64,000 nucleotides of DNA, from the NCBI GenBank assembly GCA_001942185.1, contig MKJV01000134.1, forward strand, positions 62,001-126,000. Direction: 5' to 3'. Below, in pieces: positions 45,212-54,686 of the stretch. The position numbers and the translations under genes were made by a program. The stretch is from Pseudonocardia sp. CNS-004 (lineage in GTDB: Bacteria; Actinomycetota; Actinomycetes; Mycobacteriales; Pseudonocardiaceae). How positions within the stretch are numbered: the first letter of the stretch is position 1; each line of letters opens with the position of its first letter. A model generated the notes under the pieces. It searched no databases and was not told the DNA's origin. It was given only the letters and a program-made list of their open reading frames with translations.

Positions 45212-46114
45212 ATGCGCGCGTACGGGTTCACCGAGGTAGGCGGTCCGGAGAAGCAGGCGTTCCTGGAGGTCCCGGTCCCGGAACCGGGCCCGGACGAGGT
45301 GCGGGTCCGGGTGCGGGCAGCGGGGGTGAACCCGGGGGACTGGCGGGTGCGCGACGGCTCGTACGGAACCAGCGGGCCCGCCGCGCTGGGTCGTGAGGTC
45401 GCGGGCACGGTCGTCGCGCTGGGCCCCGGGGTGTCCGGCTTCGCGATCGGTGACGAGGTGTTCGGTGGCTGCCCGGGGATGGTCGGCGGCTGGGCCGATG
45501 AGGCCGTGGTCACGGCGTCGTTCGCGGCCCACCGGCCGGACGGGGTGAGCCCGGAGGTGGCGGCGTCGCTGCCGGTGGCGGCGGGCACGGCGTTCGACGC
45601 GCTGAACCGGCTCGCGCTCCCCGATGGCGCGACGTTGCTGGTCAACGGGGCAGGCGGTGGGGTGGGCGTCCCCGCGGTGCAGCTGGCGGTGGCGCGCGGG
45701 CTGCGGGTGGTCGGCGTGGCGAGCCCGGCCAAGCACGACCTGGTTGCCGGGTTCGGCGGGATACCGGTCGCCTACGGGGACGGCGTCCTGGAGCGGGTGC
45801 GGGCGGCGGCACCGGGTGGCGTGGACGCGATCTTCGACATGGTCGGAGGGGACGCGCTGCGGACCGTCGCGACGCTCCTCGCCGACCCGTCGCGACTCAC
45901 GTCGATCGCGGACCGGCCGCTCGCGGCCGAGCTGGGCGGCTTCTCGCTCGAACGCGACCGGAGCACGGCGGTGCTCACCGAGCTGGCGCGGCTGGTGCTG
46001 GCGGGTGAGCTGGACCCGCACGTCACGGAGATCCGGCCGCTGTCCGATGCGGCGGCCGCGCTCGCACTCGTGGAGGGCGGGCACGCCACCGGGAAGGTCG
46101 TCCTCGTCCCGTAG
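45212..46114 (+). CDS. Zinc-independent MDR / quinone oxidoreductase
   Basis: 300 residues from ATG 45212 (MRAYGFTEVGGPE). Medium-chain dehydrogenase marks: VRAAGVNPGDWRVRDG, the ALGREVAGTV block, VSGFAIGDEVFGG, the nucleotide-binding NGAGGGVGVPAVQLA and VASPAKHDLVAG, then AALALVEGGHATGKVVLVP at the end. The catalytic-zinc ligands are lacking, so it is of the quinone-reductase (QOR) type using NADPH. Substrate unknown. The stop is followed at once by a 7-bp hairpin. Confidence 0.85.
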   Translation: MRAYGFTEVGGPEKQAFLEVPVPEPGPDEVRVRVRAAGVNPGDWRVRDGSYGTSGPAALGREVAGTVVALGPGVSGFAIGDEVFGGCPGMVGGWADEAVVTASFAAHRPDGVSPEVAASLPVAAGTAFDALNRLALPDGATLLVNGAGGGVGVPAVQLAVARGLRVVGVASPAKHDLVAGFGGIPVAYGDGVLERVRAAAPGGVDAIFDMVGGDALRTVATLLADPSRLTSIADRPLAAELGGFSLERDRSTAVLTELARLVLAGELDPHVTEIRPLSDAAAALALVEGGHATGKVVLVP

Positions 46115-46136
46115 CGGTTGCCAGGCCGAGCAACCG
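46115..46136 (+). terminator. Candidate terminator hairpin
   Basis: Stem CGGTTGC / GCAACCG (46115-46121 with 46130-46136), loop 8 nt, directly after the TAG stop of the MDR gene and facing the convergent lipoprotein gene. No U tract. Confidence 0.5.
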
Positions 46137-46246
46137 GACCGAGCCGTACGCGTGGGTCGTGTCGTTGGCCGCGGCGTGCTGCTCGTGCCGATCACCGCGC
46201 AGTGGTCGGGGTGGACCGTGCTGGTGTGCTGCTCGGGTGTGTCGGT

Positions 46247-46855
46247 TCAGCCCTCGGCCCCCGGGCTCACCGGCCCGATGTAGGTGCCCGGGTGGGTCGC
46301 GCCGTCCTGGCGCAGCACCGCGCTGCCCGGCCATTCCAGCTGGGCCGAGCGGGTCTCGTTCGGCGGTGTCACGCGCATCGTGGTCGGCGTCCACCCCGGG
46401 CCGTCCTGCGGCGGGAGCCAGGTGATCGTGGTGTGTGCCTGCTCGTCGGGCGCGAGGGAGAACGACTCGGCGGCGGCCGACGCGCGGGGCAGCGAGTAGA
46501 TGCGGCCCATCGGGTCGTCCGGGCCTTCGAGGTCGACGCCGCCGAAACCGTCCATCACGCAGGCGGCGCCGGAGGTGTTCGTCCACACGACGATCGTGTG
46601 GCGCTGCCCGGCCTCACCGGTGGTGCGGCCCACCGACGCGGTGAGCTGGTCGAGCGTGCAGCGGTCCGCGCGTACCGGCTCGGCCGCGGTCGTCGTCGCG
46701 GGCGCGGCCTCGTGCGTCGCGGTGGCGGACGCCGTGAGGGCGGTGGATGTGCCCGTGCCGGTGGGCTGAGCGGTGGTTCCGCTCGTCTGGCATCCCGCGA
46801 GCACGGCCGTTGCGGCGACCACGAGGGCCAGCAGCGGGCGTCGGTTGAGGGGCAT
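46247..46855 (-). CDS. DUF4232-type lipoprotein
   Basis: 202 residues from ATG 46855. Lipoprotein signal with lipobox LAGC (residues about 18-21) after RRPLLALVVAATAV; then a Thr/Ala-rich linker and a DUF4232-like beta domain with RCTLDQLTASVG, HTIVVWTNTSGAACVMDGF and TITWLPPQDG. The Cys pair RCTL/AACVM is the family's usual disulfide. Exported and anchored to the membrane. Actinomycetes often carry several such proteins of unknown role. Confidence 0.75.
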   Translation of the reverse strand: MPLNRRPLLALVVAATAVLAGCQTSGTTAQPTGTGTSTALTASATATHEAAPATTTAAEPVRADRCTLDQLTASVGRTTGEAGQRHTIVVWTNTSGAACVMDGFGGVDLEGPDDPMGRIYSLPRASAAAESFSLAPDEQAHTTITWLPPQDGPGWTPTTMRVTPPNETRSAQLEWPGSAVLRQDGATHPGTYIGPVSPGAEG

Positions 46856-46945
46856 GACGCCCAGTCTCGCGTTCCGGTCGGGTCTTCGATCACCCTGCCC
46901 CGGTGGGCGAGGACCATCCGACCAGAAAGGATTAAGGTGGCGCCT

Positions 46946-47041
46946 GGAGGCGTCTGGGTGTCTGGTGGCCCCCGCGGTCTTCAAAACCGACGTGGCCGAG
47001 CAACTCGGCCAGGCGGGTTCGATTCCCGTCCGCCTCCGCCA
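46946..47041 (+). tRNA. selC: tRNA-Sec (UCA)
   Basis: 96 nt including encoded CCA. Acceptor GGAGGCG pairs with CGCCTCC. The anticodon loop CTTCAAA (46979-46985) has anticodon TCA at 46981-46983, closed by CGGT/ACCG. The very long variable arm GGCCGAG-CAA-CTCGGCC and the T loop TTCGATT identify selenocysteine tRNA rather than a UGA suppressor. It sits 71 bp from the end of selD, convergent with it. Confidence 0.95.
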
Positions 47042-47112
47042 ACTTCCCCCGCAGGATCGGCGGGAATGGCGCGGCAGCGACACATCTGTCGCCCCTGCAC
47101 CACTTCTGGCGA

Positions 47113-48168
47113 TCAGCCGGCGCGGAGCCGGATGCGGCCCGCGCCGGGTTCGGCAAAACCGATCACCGCTGCCTGTGCTCCCTGCTCCCGCAGGTCGGCC
47201 ACGGCCGCCGCGGCCCGCGCAGGGGCGGCACCGAACAGCAGCCCGCCGGAGGTCTGGGCGTCGGCGAGCAGCACGACGTCGGTCTCCGTGACGCCGGACG
47301 CGACGTCGAGGACCTCGGCCACCCAGTCCCGGTTGCGCCGGGTACCGCCGGGCACGACGCCGGCCTCGGCCTGTTCGCGGCGCCGGGCAGCAGCGGCACG
47401 GCGCCGACGTCGACGACGGCGTCGACCCCGGAGGCGGCGGCCATCTTGCGCAGGTGGCCGAGCAGCCCGAACCCGGTGACGTCGGTGCAGCCTGTCGCGT
47501 CGGCGGCGAGTGCGGCGGCGGCCGCCGCGGCGTTCGGGGTGCACATCGTGGCGACGGCGTCGTCGAGCAGCTCGGCCGACGCGGTGCCTGCCTTCACCGC
47601 GGTGGTCGCGATCCCGATACCGAGCGGCTTGGTGAGCACCAGCGCGTCGCCGGGGTGCAGCCCGGTGTTGGTGAGGATGCGGTCCGGGTGCACCTCCCCG
47701 ACGACCGCGAGGCCGTACTTCGGCTCGGGGTCGTCGATCGAATGGCCGCCGACCACCGCGAACCCGCAGTCGCGGCCGACGTCGGCGCCACCTGCGAGTA
47801 CCTCGCCGAGCATCTCGGGCGGCAGCGTCTCCGACGGCCAGGCCACGATGTTCAGCGCGAACAGGGGCCGCCCGCCCATCGCGTAGACGTCGGACACGGC
47901 GTTGGTGGCCGCGATGCGCCCCCAGGTGCGCGGGTCTCGACGACCGGGGTGGAAGAAGTCGGTGGTGGCGACGAGCGCTCGGTCGCGTCGAGCCGCCAGA
48001 CCGCGGCGTCGTCGCCGGTCTCGGTGCCGACGATCAGGTCGGGGTGGGTGGCCGGGGTGACGGTCGCGAGAATCTCCGCGAGCTGCCGGGGCCGATCTTG
48101 CAGCCACAGCCTGCGCCGTGGCTGAAGCTGGTGAGCCGGTGGCCGCGGTCGACGCTCGTATCCGTCAC
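47113..48168 (-). CDS. selD: Selenophosphate synthase (several frameshifts)
   Basis: Makes selenophosphate from selenide and ATP for tRNA-Sec charging. It starts at GTG 48168 (VTDTSVDRGHRL). The catalytic site AGCGCKIGP has Cys (TGT), not Sec, at the active position. Further marks: GTETGDDAAVW, GRIAATNAVSDVYAMGG, VGGHSIDDPEPKYG, TGCTDVTGFGLLGHLRKM and DAQTSGGLLFGAAP. Coding hops between frames near 48095, 47985, 47955-47965 and 47385; total length (1056 nt) is in frame because the slips balance. Divergent from selA over 34 bp. Confidence 0.85.
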
Positions 48169-48202
48169 GCGTGAAGCGTAGAGCGGTGACAGACTCTCGG
48201 CC

Positions 48203-49494
48203 GTGCCCGATCACCGCCGTCGAATCCCGCGCACGGACGTGGTGCTCGCCGACCCGCGGTCGCCGCGGCCGCGGTCCGGTTGGGAAGGCCGCTCGTCAAG
48301 CAGGCGGTCGCGGCGGCGCAGCAGCGGGCCCGGGAGGGAACGCTTCGGCCCGACGCCGTCCCCGACGCCGTGCTCGCCGCACTGCCGGCCGCCGCCACCA
48401 CGCTGCGTCCGGTGCTCAACGCCACCGGCGTCCTCGTGCACACGAACCTCGGCCGCGCCCCCCTCGGACCGGCCGCCCGTGACGCGCTCGCCGTCGCGGC
48501 CGGGAACTGCGACGTCGAGTTGGACCTCGGCACCGGCACCCGGGGCCGCCGCGGCGCGGGTGTGGTCGATGCCCTGCTGGCCGCGGTCCCGGGGGCGGGC
48601 GCCGCGCACGTCGTCAACAACGGTGCCGCCGCACTCGCGCTGACCGCCGCCACACTGGCGGCGGGCCGCGAGATCCTGATCTCCCGCGGCGAGCTGGTGG
48701 AGATCGGTGACGGCTTCCGGATCCCGGACCTCGTCGAGTCGACCGGGGCGCGGCTGCGCGAGGTCGGCACCACCAACCGCACCCACATCGCCGACTACGA
48801 GCGCGCGATCGGCCCGGACACCGCTTTCGTGCTCAAGGTCCACCCGTCCAACTTCACGGTCACCGGCTTCACCAGCTCCGTCGGCGCCGCGGAGCTGGCA
48901 GGCCTCGGCGTGCCCGTGGTGGCCGACATCGGGTCGGGTCTGCTCGCGCCGCACCCGCTGTTGCCCGCCGAGCCGGACGCCGCGGGCCTGCTCGGCGCCG
49001 GTGCCGCGCTGGTCACGGCGTCGGGGGACAAGCTGCTCGGCGGGCCGCAGGCCGGGCTGATCCTGGGCGACGCGGAGCTGGTCGAGCGCATCCGCAGGTT
49101 CCCACTCGCCCGCGCGATGCGGGTGGACAAGCTCACGCTCGCCGCGCTGGAGGCCACGCTGCGCGGGCCGGCGCCGCCCGTCCGCGCGGCCCTGGACGTG
49201 CCGGTGGCCGAGCTGAGAGCGCGTGCGGAGGCGCTCACCGCGGCTCTGGAGGGCGTGGACGTGCGGGTCGTCGACTCGGCCGCGACGGTCGGTGGCGGCG
49301 GCGGGCCGGGCGTCACGCTGCCCAGCGTGGCGCTGTCCCTGCCCGAGCGGTACGCCCCGGCCCTGCGCGCAGGCAGCCCCGCGGTACTCGGGCGCCTCGA
49401 GGCCGGCCGCTGCCTGCTCGACCTGCGCGCGCTCGCGCCCACCGACGACCAGGCGCTCGCCGGGTGCGTCCGGGCGGTGGAGGCCGGCCGATGA
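48203..49494 (+). CDS. selA: L-seryl-tRNA(Sec) selenium transferase (one frameshift)
   Basis: PLP enzyme that converts Ser-tRNA(Sec) to Sec-tRNA(Sec). GTG 48203 (VPDHRRRIPRTDVVLADPR) starts it; at about 48260 coding moves one frame back (VRLGRPLVKQAV). Total length 1292 nt, one base short. Marks: NATGVLVHTNLGRAPL, VVNNGAAALALTAA, ISRGELVEIGDGFRIP, EVGTTNRTH, DIGSGLL and the PLP lysine in TASGDKLLGGPQAG. The stop overlaps the selB start (ATGA). Confidence 0.92.
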
Positions 49495-51281
49495 CGTCGC
49501 GGGTGGTCGCCACGGCCGGGCACGTCGACCACGGCAAGTCGACGTTGGTCCGCGCGCTCACCGGGATGGAGCCCGACCGGCTGGCCGAGGAGCGGCGTCG
49601 CGGGCTGACCATCGACCTCGGGTTCGCCTGGACCCGCCTCGCGTCCGGCGTCGACCTCGCCTTCGTCGACGTCCCCGGCCACGAGCGGTTCGTGACCACG
49701 ATGCTCGCCGGCGCGGGCCCGGTGCCCGCGGTGCTGGTGGTGGTGGCCGCCGACGAGGGGTGGATGCCGCAGTCGGCGGAGCACCTCGACGCGCTCGACG
49801 CGCTGGGCGTGGAGCGCGGACTGCTCGTCGTCACCCGCTGCGACCTGCTCGATCCCGAGCCGGCCCGCGAGGACGCGCTCGCCGAGATCGCGCGGTCCGG
49901 GCTCGGGGAGGTCGGGGTGGTGGAGGTGTGCGCGACCCGCGGCGACGGCCTGGATGCGCTGCGCAAGGCGCTGGACGGCCTGGTCGCGGCTGTCCCCGAG
50001 CCGGACCCCGATGCCGACGTCCGGCTGTGGGTGGACCGCGCGTTCACGATCCGCGGGGCGGGCACGGTGGTCACCGGCACGCTCGGCGCCGGCACGATCC
50101 GGGTGGGCGACGAGCTGGAGCTGGGTGGCAGGCTGGTGCACGTGCGCGGGCTGCAGAGCCTCGGCGAGCAGGCCGACGCCGTGCGGGGCGTTTCCCGGGT
50201 GGCGGTCAACCTGCGCGGGGTGGCACGGGAGGCGGTGGCTCGCGGCGACGCGCTGGTGACCCCGCGGTCCTGGATCGCCCCGGCCGAGTTCGACGTGGCG
50301 CTGCGCGGGGTGCGTGGTGCGGAGCCGGGGCGCTGCCGCCCGAGGTGATGGTGCACGCCGGTTCGGCCGCGGTGGCGGCGCACGTCCGCCCGCTGGGTGC
50401 GGGATTCGCCCGGCTACGTCCGGAACGGCCGCTCCCGTTGCGGATCGGGGACCGCGCGGTGCTGCGCGATCCGGGCCGCCGGGCCGTCGTCGCGGGTGTC
50501 ACCGTGCTCGACGTCGGCCCGCCCGCGCTGCGGCGGCGCGGCGCGCAGGGCCGAGGAGCTCGCCGAGCCGGGCACCGGCACGGGGGCGGTGGAGCTGCGC
50601 AGGCGCGGGCTCGTGCGGGCGGCCGAGCTGGTGGCGATGGGGGTGCCGCCCGCGGAGGTCGAGAAGGCGGAGCCCGCGGCACGCGCCGACGGCTGGCTCC
50701 TCTCGCCCGCCCGCGCCCGTGAGGCGGTGTCGGCGCTTGCGGCGGCCGTCAGCACCCACGACGCCGCCGCACCGCTGGACCCCGGTCTGCCGATCGAGGC
50801 CGCCCGGCGGGCGGCGGGGCTGCCGACACCGGGGCTGGTCGCGGCACTGCTCGCCACGGTGCCGTCCGGTGAACGCGCCGCGGCGCCCGAGCTGCGCGAG
50901 GGCCGGGTCCACCTCGGCCGGGCCCGCGGGCTGCCGAACCGGGTGCGTGCGGCCATGGCGGCCGTCCGGGCCGATCTGACGGCGGACCCGTTCCGTGCCC
51001 CGGACGCCGCCCGGCTCGCCGAGCTCGGCCTCGGCCCGCGCGAGCTGGCCGCCCTGGTCCGCGCCGGCGAGCTGATCGCGGTGACCGACGGCGTCGTGCT
51101 GCTGCCGGACGCACCGGATCGGGCCGTGGAGCTGCTCCGCGGCGCCGGAGCCTCCTTCACCCTCAGCGAGGCCCGCCAGGCGCTCGGCACCACCCGCCGG
51201 GTCGCGGTGCCGCTGCTGGAGCACCTGGCCCGGACAGGGCGGACCGTCCGGATCGACGACCGCGCCCACCGCCTCCGCTGA
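49491..51281 (+). CDS. selB: Selenocysteine-specific elongation factor (two balanced frameshifts)
   Basis: GTPase that delivers Sec-tRNA to UGA codons at SECIS hairpins. ATG 49491 overlaps the selA stop. G1 AGHVDHGKST, switch region RRRGLTIDLGFAW, G3 DVPGHERF and G4 VVTRCDLLD are intact. EF-Tu-like domains 2 and 3 follow, with FTIRGAGTVVTGTL. Near 50325 coding slips one frame back (ALPPEVMVHAGSAAV) and near 50550 returns (RAEELAEPGTGTGAVEL), so the total stays in frame. The C-terminal winged-helix domains (for example LAELGLGPRELAALVRAG) run to 51281. It is convergent with the gas-vesicle operon. Confidence 0.9.
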
Positions 51282-51312
51282 GCGGCACGCGACCCCGATG
51301 GCGGGGCTACCG

Positions 51313-51645
51313 TCAACCCGGAGCGTCGGTGCGGGTCCCGTCCACCCGGCGTTCCCGGTCACGGTCGGGTGTCAGCAGGTTCCCCAGCGGACCCAGGTCG
51401 ATGTCGAGGTCCTCGGGGCGCAGCCCGAAGTGCTCGCGCAGCTCGGTCATCGCCTCGTCGAGCTTCATGAGGCCGAGCCCGAGCTGCTCGACCTTCTCGT
51501 CGGGCAGGTCGCCCTCCTCCACCCGGCGCAGCGCCTGCCGCTCCATGAGCTGACGGATGAGCTCCACGAGCGTGAGGACGAGCCGGCCGAGACCCTTGCC
51601 GACCGACTCGGGGTCGAGCTCGAGGCGTTCCGGGACCTGGGTCAC
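51313..51645 (-). CDS. gvpK: Gas vesicle protein GvpK
   Basis: 110 residues. GTG 51645 overlaps the gvpS stop (GTGA). It contains LGRLVLTLVELIRQLMERQA, the highly typical GvpK segment, and EQLGLGLMKLDEAMTELREH with FGLRPEDLDIDLGPLG. Essential accessory or minor component of gas-vesicle assembly. Last gene of the operon, with 31 bp to the convergent selB. Confidence 0.93.
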   Translation of the reverse strand: MTQVPERLELDPESVGKGLGRLVLTLVELIRQLMERQALRRVEEGDLPDEKVEQLGLGLMKLDEAMTELREHFGLRPEDLDIDLGPLGNLLTPDRDRERRVDGTRTDAPG

Positions 51646-51812
51646 CGCTCCTCCAACGTCTGCACCGAGCTGATCAGGGCACGCAGCGAGATGTGGACGA
51701 GGTCGACGTCGGCGAGGGAGATCGTCACGTCGCCGACGATGACGACGCCGCCGGCGAGCAGTCGGTCGAGCAGGTCCACGAGCGCCACGTCCTGGCCGCG
51801 CGCCGGTGTCAC
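51642..51812 (-). CDS. gvpS: GvpS / GvpA-family minor gas vesicle protein
   Basis: 56 residues from GTG 51812, which overlaps the gvpL stop (GTGA). It is the compact GvpA-fold: VALVDLLDRLLAGGVVIVG, DVTISLADVDLVHISLRALI, SSVQTL. Shorter than GvpA or GvpJ because the tails are missing, as in the GvpS/GvpM class. Likely sits at vesicle tips or nucleates assembly. Confidence 0.85.
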   Translation of the reverse strand: MTPARGQDVALVDLLDRLLAGGVVIVGDVTISLADVDLVHISLRALISSVQTLEER

Positions 51813-52564
51813 GGCTCCTCCAGCGTCGCGAACGAGTACGGTGCCCATGGCCCGGTCAGCTCCAGCCGCAGGCCCCGCCCCGTGTGTTCCTCGACGACCT
51901 GCCGGAGCGCCCCTTCGGTCTTCACGAGGTAGGCGGCGTTGAGCACCATCTCCTCGCGCCGGCCCGACAGCCGCGGGTCCTGCGGCGGGTACCTCCGGCT
52001 CGCGAGCGACGTCGCGGCGAGCGCCCGGTGCGCCGCCTCGGCCGCTTCCAGGGCCGCCTCATGGCCGTGGGCGGCGCGCCGGCGCTCGGCCAGCCGCCGC
52101 GCCAGGTAGGACGCGCCCGGTCCGGTGCCGGAGCCGGGGTCCGGCTCCGGGTCCCGCGGGGCGTCCGGCGCCACCGCGAAACCCTTGACGCCCCACTCCA
52201 CCCGCCCGCGGACCCGGTCCAGCGCGGCGGTGAACGCTGCGGCGCTGTCGGTCAGCAGGGCGCGGACCCGGCTGTCGTCGAGGTAGACGGTGGCCATCCG
52301 GACGGGCGCGACCGGGCCGGCGAGCGCGGCCGCGTCGACGACGCCGTGGTGGGCCCGCGCGGTGGCTTCCAACCACTGCACATCCTCCAGGCTGCGTTTC
52401 AGCGCATCCTCGCCGAACCGGACGGCGTCCACCGAGCTCACGACGGCCGCGAGCCTCCCGGTGCCGACCCGGCGCACCGGAGCGCCGTCGACACCCTCCT
52501 CGACGTCGGGTTCCGGCGCATCGGCGTCGGTCACGGCGTAGAGGTAGACGAGGGCGTCAGCCAT
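51809..52564 (-). CDS. gvpL: Gas vesicle protein GvpL/F
   Basis: 251 residues from ATG 52564 (MADALVYLYAVTDAD), overlapping the gvpJ stop by 8 nt. GvpL/GvpF family: an N-terminal alpha/beta ferredoxin-like part, the central ALDRVRGRVEWGVKGFA, and the closing LELTGPWAPYSFA (family motif GPWPPYSF). Second GvpF-type gene of the operon. Proposed to bind GvpA at early assembly. Confidence 0.92.
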   Translation of the reverse strand: MADALVYLYAVTDADAPEPDVEEGVDGAPVRRVGTGRLAAVVSSVDAVRFGEDALKRSLEDVQWLEATARAHHGVVDAAALAGPVAPVRMATVYLDDSRVRALLTDSAAAFTAALDRVRGRVEWGVKGFAVAPDAPRDPEPDPGSGTGPGASYLARRLAERRRAAHGHEAALEAAEAAHRALAATSLASRRYPPQDPRLSGRREEMVLNAAYLVKTEGALRQVVEEHTGRGLRLELTGPWAPYSFATLEEP

Positions 52565-52922
52565 CGCTGCGCTCCACCGCACGCCGCTCGCCGTCGCCCG
52601 CGGCCGCTCGGCCCGCCTCGAGCGCGCCGATGCGCTCGCGCAGCGAGCGGTTCTCCTCGGCCAGGTCGCGCTGCCCCGAGCTGAGCGTCGGGTCGTGCTC
52701 CCACCAGTCGATACCCATCTCCCTCGCCTTGTCGACCGATGCGACGAGCAGCCGGATCTTGATCGTCAGCAGCTCGATGTCGAGCAGGTTGACCCGGATG
52801 TCACCCGCGATGACGATCCCCTTGTCCAGGACGCGTTCCAGGATGTCGGCGAGGTTGGTCGACTCCTGGCGATGGCCGGGGTCGCGTGACCGGCCGGGCG
52901 CCGGCAGTCCTCCGGATGTCAT
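52557..52922 (-). CDS. gvpJ: Gas vesicle protein GvpJ (GvpA family)
   Basis: 121 residues from ATG 52922, which overlaps the gvpO stop (ATGA). GvpA-fold: NLADILERVLDKGIVIAG, DIRVNLLDIELLTIKIRLL, ASVDKAREMGIDWWE, then a charged coiled-coil tail (ENRSLRERIGALEAG). The MGIDWW ending separates GvpJ from GvpA. Minor structural protein that shapes the conical ends. Confidence 0.9.
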   Translation of the reverse strand: MTSGGLPAPGRSRDPGHRQESTNLADILERVLDKGIVIAGDIRVNLLDIELLTIKIRLLVASVDKAREMGIDWWEHDPTLSSGQRDLAEENRSLRERIGALEAGRAAAGDGERRAVERSDG

Positions 52923-53272
52923 CGGCACCTCCCGTCGAGCTGCCCGCGGGCGTAACGGCGGATTCGCCGGTAGGACAGCAGGTCGCCGTTGCCGCCGACC
53001 TTCACCTCGTAGATCGCGAGCACGTCCTGGGTGTCCGGGATGCGCCGGGTCTCGAGGACCTCGACGCCCACCTTCCAGCCGCGGTCATCGCGGTCGATCG
53101 AGATCACGCACTCGGGGCTGCGCCCGGTGAAGTCGGCGACGTGCTGTGCCGCCCGGCGGGCCGCGACCGCGGCCGAGCCGGAGCCCCGGCCGTCGGGCGG
53201 CTCCGAACTCTCCGTCCTCCGCTGCGCCCGCCGCCGGGGCTGCCGATCGTCGGCACCTGCGTCCTCAGCCAC
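52919..53272 (-). CDS. gvpO: Gas vesicle protein GvpO
   Basis: 117 residues from GTG 53272 with GGGAGG upstream. Charged, disordered N-terminal third, then the conserved part with AAQHVADFTGRSPECVIS, GWKVGVEVLETRRIPDT and YEVKVGGNGDLLSYRRI. Required accessory protein in halophilic archaea and kept in actinobacterial clusters. Precedes gvpJ by a 4-nt overlap. Confidence 0.88.
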   Translation of the reverse strand: MAEDAGADDRQPRRRAQRRTESSEPPDGRGSGSAAVAARRAAQHVADFTGRSPECVISIDRDDRGWKVGVEVLETRRIPDTQDVLAIYEVKVGGNGDLLSYRRIRRYARGQLDGRCR

Positions 53273-53290
53273 TGCGGTTCCCTCCCGGGG

Positions 53291-53521
53291 TCACTGCCGC
53301 CGCACCATCAGCCGCTGCAGGAGCTCGTTCTCGAGCTCCGTCGCCTCGGCCTCCGAGAGCTCGCCCGCGCGGCGGGCCTCGTCCACCCGGTCCAGGTGGG
53401 CGCGGATCCGCGCGGGGTCGTAGTACTGCTCCTCGGCCTGGTCGCGGACCTGCTCGGCCACCCAGAGGACCCCGCGTACGGGGGCCAAGGGCAGGCCGAG
53501 CAGGCCGGTCAGCAGCCCCAT
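53291..53521 (-). CDS. gvpG: Gas vesicle protein GvpG
   Basis: 76 residues from ATG 53521, which overlaps the TAA of gvpF. Contains GLLGLPLAPVRGVLWVAEQV, a GvpG hallmark, and a helical C-terminal half (LDRVDEARRAGELSEAEATE). Accessory factor in vesicle assembly. 18 bp to gvpO. Confidence 0.9.
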   Translation of the reverse strand: MGLLTGLLGLPLAPVRGVLWVAEQVRDQAEEQYYDPARIRAHLDRVDEARRAGELSEAEATELENELLQRLMVRRQ

Positions 53522-54258
53522 TACTCCTCAACTCCCGGCACGAAGTCGTACGGCGCGAGCGGGCCGAGCAACCGCAGCCGCACCCGCCCGTGCAACCGTT
53601 CACCGAGTTGCTCGACGGCGTCCTCGAACGCCTGCGCGTGCCCGTGCTCCACCAGGAAGGCTGCGTCGACGACGTCGTCGGGCTGCGGTGGGGTGCGCGT
53701 CACCGCGCCGGCCACGTGCGGCTCGAGCGCCGCGAGGAGCTGCTCCGCCTCGGCGTCGCGCCGCTCCTCGACCGCACTGACGACGAGCTCGCCCAGCCGC
53801 AGCCGCTGGTGGTAGGTCGCGTCCTCCGGCAGGCCGTGGATCTCCCGCTGCAGCTCGCGGATCTCGGGGTGCTCCTCGAGTACCTCGCCGAGCACGGCGG
53901 CCTCCTCGTAGCGGCCCTTGAGCGTGTACTGCGAGCGCCCGGCGAGGTCCTGCAACGCCGCGACGAAGCGGTCGTGGTGCGGGGCGAGCAGTTCCTCCAC
54001 CACCCCGCTCTCCTCCACCACGGCGGGGAACCGCATCGGGAGGACGGCGGTGGCCGCTGCCGCCGCGTCCACCACGGCTTCGTGGGCGATCAGATCGTCG
54101 CGCGTGCCCAGCGGACGGTCGGTCGGGACATCGCTGACGATGGCGGCGAGGTCCCCGTGGACGACGGTGGACACCTTCTCCGACGGTCCGAGGCCGGTCA
54201 GGCCCTCCGGCAGCTGGGCGTCCGCCCCGAGAATCCCGTACACGTACACCGCGGTCAT
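53521..54258 (-). CDS. gvpF: Gas vesicle protein GvpF
   Basis: 245 residues from ATG 54258, overlapping the gvpA stop (ATGA). Begins [17 protein letters not shown]; contains [28 protein letters not shown], the middle [11 protein letters not shown], and [13 protein letters not shown] at the end, which are GvpF/L landmarks. Binds GvpA in the cytosol according to work on other species. Ends with TAA, unusual in this GC-rich sequence. Confidence 0.93.
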   Translation of the reverse strand: MTAVYVYGILGADAQLPEGLTGLGPSEKVSTVVHGDLAAIVSDVPTDRPLGTRDDLIAHEAVVDAAAAATAVLPMRFPAVVEESGVVEELLAPHHDRFVAALQDLAGRSQYTLKGRYEEAAVLGEVLEEHPEIRELQREIHGLPEDATYHQRLRLGELVVSAVEERRDAEAEQLLAALEPHVAGAVTRTPPQPDDVVDAAFLVEHGHAQAFEDAVEQLGERLHGRVRLRLLGPLAPYDFVPGVEE

Positions 54259-54686
54259 TCCTCACGCTCCCGGGCCCGGCGCTGCGGCCGCCGCCGGGGC
54301 ACTTCCTCCGGCTCCCTGTCCTCACGCTTGCGGGTCAGGACGTCGTCGACCTTGTCGACGGCCGCGTCGAGCACCCCTGCGGTCTTGCCCTTCGCGCCGC
54401 CCTCGGTCATGCCCTCCACCAGGTCCGGCAGGTCCTTGCCGCCCTTGGCGTAGAGGTCGAGGCGGTTGGTGGCCTCGGCGAAACGCAGGTAGGTATCGAC
54501 GCTGGCCACCACGATCCGCGCGTCGATGGTGAGGATCTCGATCCCGACCAGTGATACCCGCACGAACACGTCGATCACCAGGCCGCGGTCGAGGATCAGC
54601 TCGACCACGTCGGCGAGGCTGCTCGAGCTGCCTCCGCGCTCGACGTACCCGCCGCCGCCACCCTGTCGCTGGGTCGCCACCGTCAT
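54255..54686 (-). CDS. gvpA: Gas vesicle structural protein GvpA
   Basis: 143 residues from ATG 54686. Core: [38 protein letters not shown] and [16 protein letters not shown], the ribbed shell subunit. Unlike the ~70-residue GvpA of cyanobacteria it has a Gly-rich start and a long Lys/Arg/Glu tail ([15 protein letters not shown]), as in Streptomyces. Overlaps both neighbours by 4 nt. Confidence 0.95.
   Translation of the reverse strand: MTVATQRQGGGGGYVERGGSSSSLADVVELILDRGLVIDVFVRVSLVGIEILTIDARIVVASVDTYLRFAEATNRLDLYAKGGKDLPDLVEGMTEGGAKGKTAGVLDAAVDKVDDVLTRKREDREPEEVPRRRPQRRAREREE

Noticed and set aside
47113-48168. selD as a selenoprotein with in-frame UGA.
   Set aside because: The active-site codon in AGCGCK is TGT (Cys), so it is the cysteine form.
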